Assembly (NCBI GenBank): GCA_964401385.1
Contig: CAYNYF010000115.1
Span: 1 to 9,085 of the forward strand
Reading direction: 5' to 3'
Source of the DNA: CAYNYF01 sp964401385
Lineage (GTDB): Bacteria > Planctomycetota > Phycisphaerae > SM23-33
DNA: 9,085 nucleotides
Part shown: one piece after another, positions 6,040 through 9,085 of the stretch
Position numbering within the stretch: the first letter of the stretch is position 1
How the letters are laid out: every line of letters begins with the position of its first letter
The notes under the pieces: generated by a model
Told to the model about the DNA's origin: nothing
The model's input: only the letters and a program-made list of their open reading frames with translations
Database searches by the model: none
Position numbers and translations under genes: made by a program

Positions 6040-6795
6040 TCAGGCCCGGCAAGCCGGCTCGTCCGCCACGGAGCGCATCAGTTCCGCGGCGGCCTCCATT
6101 TGTCCCACATGGCCGGTGACCACCAGCCAGGCCGCGCCCTCGGCTCCGTAGACCCCGCCGGCCGCCAGCAGCCGTGCCGAGGCGCCGGCCAGAAGCCGAA
6201 TGGCGTCCAATTCGGTGAAGACATCTCCCGGCAATACCAACATTCTGGGCCCCTCGGCGTCGCCGGCGTTGACGTGGTCGGCAAGTTCGGCCAGATCGTC
6301 CGGGACGCGTTTTTCCAGTCCCACCGGAACGATCAGCCTTGCCCGTCGCCCGTAGACCGCCCGGATGGCCGCCCCGGCGGTGCCCGCCTGCTTGTCGCCG
6401 ATCAGCACGGCGGCCCGGCCGCGGGCAAGGTCCAGGGCGTTGGCGCCCTTGAGAATCACGTCGCCGACTTCCAGCTCGTCGGCCACGTCGAAGATCGTCT
6501 TTCCCTTCTGCCAGGCGCCGTCGACCAGCACGACGTCGCCGGAGAAGTCGGCCTTGGTCTCGGCCACGTCGAACCGCGGCGGCACGACCATCCCCCGGCG
6601 AAAGCCCTGCCGGGAAAAGCCTTCCAGTTGGTCCGTCACCTCCAGGATTTCCTCGGCCACGTACCCGTTCGTCGTGCCGGCGATGATCGCCAGCGTTCCC
6701 TTCTCCATGGCCGTCTGCACGGCCGGATGCACGACCATTGCCTTGCCGATCAGCCGCTTGCCCATCGCGGGCGTGACCACATAGTGGTTCATCAT
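6040..6795 (-). CDS. Conserved-looking protein of unknown function (251 aa)
   Basis: I do not recognise this family. The frame has protein-like character: alternating hydrophobic strands and Ala-rich helices, with few of the Arg/Gly/His runs typical of shadow frames. Visible patches are TLAIIAGTTNGYVAEEIL (34-51), GDVVLVDGAW (86-95), VGDVILKGANALDL (110-123), AAVLIGDKQAGTAGAAIRAV (128-147), RLIVPVGLEKRVPDDLAELA (153-172) and AAGGVYGAEGAAWLVVTG (211-228). These glycine-rich turns after beta strands suggest an alpha/beta, possibly nucleotide- or sugar-phosphate-binding fold, but I can name no catalytic motif. There is no signal peptide or membrane segment, so it is probably cytoplasmic. The first of two ATGs is chosen because GGAG (6806-6803) sits 7 nt upstream. 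It lies between a GH127 enzyme and glgP, which proves no function. Confidence 0.8.
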   Translation of the reverse strand: MMNHYVVTPAMGKRLIGKAMVVHPAVQTAMEKGTLAIIAGTTNGYVAEEILEVTDQLEGFSRQGFRRGMVVPPRFDVAETKADFSGDVVLVDGAWQKGKTIFDVADELEVGDVILKGANALDLARGRAAVLIGDKQAGTAGAAIRAVYGRRARLIVPVGLEKRVPDDLAELADHVNAGDAEGPRMLVLPGDVFTELDAIRLLAGASARLLAAGGVYGAEGAAWLVVTGHVGQMEAAAELMRSVADEPACRA

Positions 6796-6802
6796 GCGAT
6801 TG

Positions 6803-6806
6803 CTCC
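6803..6806 (-). promoter_or_regulatory. Ribosome binding site that fixes the start of the 251-aa gene
   Basis: The coding strand reads GGAG CAATCGC ATG ATG. The spacing is 7 nt to the first ATG and 10 nt to the second, which favours initiation at 6795. A competing longer frame across 6853-6005 has no comparable site. Confidence 0.7.
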
Positions 6807-6852
6807 GTTACCTTGTCGCCGGGCGAACACCGCCGACCCGCGCGCGCCCGCA

Positions 6853-6881
6853 CTGATACACCCGCCGCGGGAGAAAATCAA
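6853..6881 (-). promoter_or_regulatory. Candidate sigma70-type promoter for the 251-aa gene
   Basis: TTGATT (6881-6876), a 17-bp spacer and TATCAG (6858-6853) each match four of six consensus bases. The predicted start near 6846 leaves a leader of about 50 nt before ATG 6795. It is located in the 123-bp gap after the GH127 stop. That gap also carries very GC-rich palindromic DNA, such as GCCGCGCGCGGC (6898-6909), which might help end the GH127 transcript but has no adjacent U-tract. Confidence 0.4.
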
Positions 6882-6918
6882 TCCAGGCCCGCCGACCGCC
6901 GCGCGCGGCCGCCGCGGC

Positions 6919-8844
6919 CTACGCCCGGGGCAGCCAGACGGCCATCGCCCCGGGCGCGCGGTTGTCCCAGAGGCAGTAGGGAACCGCCTTGACGCGCACC
7001 TTCCGGCCCTTGCCGGAGAGGGGACGATACAGCCTGTCCTTCCACCCGGCGGGCGAGGCCGCCAGGCCGGCGCCGCCGATCACGACCGCCCCGCCGAGCA
7101 GCTTCCTGTCCAAGCGAGCCGTCAGGGCGGCCTCATCCGGCAGGCGGATCGAGCGCACGTCAGCGGCGTGATCGCACTGTTCCAGGCAGTAGACGATCGG
7201 CCCGCGCTGAATGGCGACCCTGCCGGCGTCCTCGGCCACGCCGGGGTGGGCGACGATCCGCTCGACGGGCATGTCCAGCGAAAGCTCGACCGCGTCGCCG
7301 CCGCGCCATCGGCGGGCGATCCTGGCATAGCCCTTCCGGACCGCCGGCCGGACCGGCTCGCCGTTGACGCTGACCTTGTGCTTCCCGCACCAGCCGGGGA
7401 TGCGGAGCATCAGCGCGAACCGGCCCGGCCCGTCCAGGCCAACGGTAATCCTCACTCGCCCGTCCCACGGGTAGTTTGTCTCCTGAGCGATCGTCACCCG
7501 CCGACCGGCGACCTCGCCGGTGCCCTGCCCGGCCGCGTACAGGTGCACGTACACGCTCGCCTCGCCGGCCGAATACACGTACAGCCCCAGCGACGCCAGC
7601 AGCCGGGCCAGGTTCGGCGGACAGCACGCACAGCCGAACCAGTCCTGACGGTGATGCCCGCCGGCCGAGGCCAGCGGGTTGACGTAGAAGAACTTCCTGC
7701 CGTCCAGGCTCACGCCCGAGAGCACACCGTTGTACAGGGCCCGCTCCATCACGTCGGCGTAGCCGCGATCCGGGTCGATCTGGAGCATGCGGTGGGCAAA
7801 GAACACCAGGGCGATGGCGGCGCACGTCTCGGCGTAGGCGCTCTCGTTGGGCAGGTCGTAATCGCCCGTGAGCCTTTCGCCGTGCCGGTCCGAGCCGATC
7901 CCGCCGGTGACATACATCCTCCGCGTCGTGGCCGTCTCCCACAGCCGCCGGCACGCCGCCAGCAGACCCGCGTCGTGGGTCTCGGCGGCGAGGTCGGCCA
8001 TGCCGCTGTAGAGGTACATCGCCCGGACGGCGTGGCCGACGGCCTCGGCCTGCTTCCGCACCGGCAGATGGGCCTGGCAGTAGTCATAGCCGCCCGCCCT
8101 GCGTGCACGGGTAGTCGCGGGATCTTCGCCGCGCCCGGCCGCCTCGGCGTCGAAGAAGTACGGCCGCCTGCCCCGCCGGTCCACGAAGTGCTTGCTCAAT
8201 GCCAGATACCGCCTCTCGCCCGTGAGCCGGTAGAGCTTGACCAGGGCCAGCTCGATCTCCTCGTGGCCGGGATATCCGTTGGACTTGCCGGGGCCGAAGA
8301 CGGAGCCGATATAGTCGGCGTAGCGAATCATGGCCGCCAACAGCGTGCGGCTGCCCGTGGCCTGATGGTGAGCCACGGCCGCCTCGATCAGGTGCCCGGC
8401 GCAGTACAGCTCGTGCCAGTCGCGGAGGTTCTTCCAGCGCTTGGCCGGCTCGACGACAGTGAAGTGCACGTTCAGATACCCGTCGGCCTGCTGGGCGCCG
8501 GCGACGAGGCCGACGACCTCCGCCAGCATCTTCGCCAAGCGGGGACTGGGCTGGGTGGTCAGGGCGTAACTGGCCGCCTCGATCCACTTGGCCACGTCGG
8601 AGTCCCAGAATACGTGCGGCGGGTTGGGCCGGCCCGGCCGCCAGCGCAGCCGGAAGGCGTCGATCCGCCCGGTTGCCTTGCACTTGCGGTAGACGTGCGG
8701 GATGGTCGCCCGGCGGTTTCTCTGGAGCCGCGCCCCCCAGAAGCCGCCCTCGATGGCGACGTTGCCCAGCTCGAATGGTTGCAGCCTGCCAGGCGGAACG
8801 GACATGGCAGTGGATTTCCCGTCAGATGCGCGGCGTCGCATCAT
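6919..8844 (-). CDS. GH127 (DUF1680) beta-L-arabinofuranosidase-like glycoside hydrolase
   Basis: GH127 enzymes remove terminal beta-L-arabinofuranose from arabino-oligosaccharides or plant hydroxyproline-linked glycans using an unusual zinc-bound cysteine nucleophile. The (alpha/alpha)6 barrel region shows IEGGFWGARLQRNR (31-44), FWDSDVAKWIEAASYAL (79-95), QADGYLNVHF (119-128), WHELYCAGHLIEAAVAHH (143-160) and YVTGGIGS (311-318). GERLTGDYDLPNESAYAETC (322-341) and WFGCACCPPN (402-411) hold the active site. By alignment from memory with Bifidobacterium HypBA1, C407 would be the nucleophile. E339, C341, C407 and C408 would be the zinc ligands, and E323 the candidate acid/base. The C-terminal 200 residues or so are beta-rich. 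There is no signal peptide, so it probably acts on imported sugars. Length (641) is normal. The start is uncertain: ATG 8844 has only a weak ribosome site, and ATG 8805 (MSVPPGRLQPFELG) begins nearer the conserved region. Confidence 0.92.
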   Translation of the reverse strand: MMRRRASDGKSTAMSVPPGRLQPFELGNVAIEGGFWGARLQRNRRATIPHVYRKCKATGRIDAFRLRWRPGRPNPPHVFWDSDVAKWIEAASYALTTQPSPRLAKMLAEVVGLVAGAQQADGYLNVHFTVVEPAKRWKNLRDWHELYCAGHLIEAAVAHHQATGSRTLLAAMIRYADYIGSVFGPGKSNGYPGHEEIELALVKLYRLTGERRYLALSKHFVDRRGRRPYFFDAEAAGRGEDPATTRARRAGGYDYCQAHLPVRKQAEAVGHAVRAMYLYSGMADLAAETHDAGLLAACRRLWETATTRRMYVTGGIGSDRHGERLTGDYDLPNESAYAETCAAIALVFFAHRMLQIDPDRGYADVMERALYNGVLSGVSLDGRKFFYVNPLASAGGHHRQDWFGCACCPPNLARLLASLGLYVYSAGEASVYVHLYAAGQGTGEVAGRRVTIAQETNYPWDGRVRITVGLDGPGRFALMLRIPGWCGKHKVSVNGEPVRPAVRKGYARIARRWRGGDAVELSLDMPVERIVAHPGVAEDAGRVAIQRGPIVYCLEQCDHAADVRSIRLPDEAALTARLDRKLLGGAVVIGGAGLAASPAGWKDRLYRPLSGKGRKVRVKAVPYCLWDNRAPGAMAVWLPRA

Positions 8845-8867
8845 CTTACACCACGATCAATGGACCT

Positions 8868-8890
8868 CGGCGCGGCCGAACAGCGCGCCG
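8868..8890 (-). other. 7-bp hairpin upstream of the GH127 gene
   Basis: CGGCGCG (8868-8874) and CGCGCCG (8884-8890) form a perfect stem with a 9-nt loop, centred about 35 nt before the gene. It could be a leader structure or an operator. At this GC content such stems also arise by chance. Confidence 0.3.
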
Positions 8891-8946
8891 GACTTTACAG
8901 CGGGCAGCGTAGCGGCCCGCGCGGCTTTCGGCCAGCCAATTACGGC

Positions 8947-8961
8947 CCGCCTGCCTGGCGG
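8947..8961. repeat. Short inverted repeat CCGCC-TGCCT-GGCGG
   Basis: A perfect 5-bp stem with a 5-nt loop lies 5 bp before the larger palindrome at 8967. Together with the inverted repeat at 9021-9077 it makes this upstream region unusually palindromic. Confidence 0.4.
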
Positions 8962-8966
8962 AGGTT

Positions 8967-8999
8967 GGTGCCATGCTTCTGCTGCAGAAGCATGCCACC
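8967..8999. repeat. Long palindrome, 15-bp arms (REP- or MITE-like candidate)
   Basis: GGTGCCATGCTTCTG (8967-8981) and CAGAAGCATGCCACC (8985-8999) are reverse complements with one mismatch around a 3-bp centre. The central part, CTTCTGC-T-GCAGAAG, is perfect. Neither flank carries an evident U-tract, so a bidirectional terminator is not obvious. It lies in non-coding DNA upstream of the GH127 gene. The form fits a dispersed extragenic palindrome or the remnant of a small mobile element. Only one copy is in this window. Confidence 0.8.
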
Positions 9000-9020
9000 C
9001 TGTGTTGCCTGGTCCTGAAC

Positions 9021-9077
9021 GCAACGACTTGCCTGCTTGCCTGCCGCCACCGGGTAGGCCTGGCCGGGCGTCGTTGC
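9021..9077. repeat. 8-bp inverted repeat pair near the window edge
   Basis: GCAACGAC (9021-9028) and GTCGTTGC (9070-9077) are perfect reverse complements 41 bp apart. Between them are GCCTGCTTGCCTGCC direct-repeat-like runs and GGCC-rich sequence. They could bound a structured RNA or a small repeat element that continues past the window. No coding frame is supported between 8845 and 9085. Confidence 0.4.
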
Positions 9078-9085
9078 CCGGGCGG

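Noticed and set aside
6005..6853. 282-codon minus-strand frame overlapping the 251-residue gene
   Set aside because: Its translation is dominated by Arg and Gly runs, as expected for an out-of-phase reading, and it lacks the GGAG site that serves ATG 6795.
5881..9018. A 1045-codon open frame on the plus strand antisense to three genes
   Set aside because: It runs opposite to GH127, the 251-residue gene and part of glgP and crosses two intergenic gaps. Its translation is a low-complexity mix of Arg, Gly, Pro, Ala and His with no domain. Long antisense frames are common when third codon positions are mostly G or C.

Overview
The window is a GC-rich bacterial chromosome segment (roughly two thirds G+C by eye) in which every gene I can support lies on the minus strand, so it reads from high to low coordinates. 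The best guess for the source is a Planctomycetota-type or similar environmental lineage. That rests only on base composition, an orphan GH127 enzyme, GC-rich palindromes in intergenic DNA and the sequence style of the housekeeping proteins, and it is weak.

Layout in transcription order: 9085-8845 is non-coding and rich in inverted repeats, including an almost perfect 15-bp-arm palindrome. Next is a 641-residue GH127 (DUF1680) beta-L-arabinofuranosidase-like enzyme (8844-6919), a 251-residue protein of unknown function (6795-6040) with its own promoter-like sequence and a clear ribosome binding site, and a short-type alpha-glucan phosphorylase GlgP (5899-3338). A 306-bp gap follows, holding a good sigma70-type promoter and a structured leader of about 245 nt. 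Then come threonyl-tRNA synthetase ThrS (3031-1043), initiation factor IF-3 InfC (970-200), and, cut by the window edge, what is probably the first few codons of rpmI (ribosomal protein L35). thrS-infC-rpmI is the classic bacterial translation operon. The upstream genes are carbohydrate enzymes and look like separate transcription units.

The most informative points are these. (1) infC has no ATG, GTG or TTG upstream of its conserved N-terminus. The IF-3 homology extends back to an ATC codon behind an AGAGG Shine-Dalgarno, so this gene appears to use the rare AUC/AUU-type start that underlies IF-3 autoregulation elsewhere. (2) IF-3 carries a Pro/Ala/Glu-rich tail of about 85 residues, built partly from a near-identical 51-bp tandem repeat. 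(3) The thrS leader contains one segment that can pair with either of two others, next to a U5 tract, which looks like an attenuator. (4) The 251-residue protein is unrecognised. I found no complete novel multi-gene system, CRISPR array, phage, transposase, tRNA or rRNA here.
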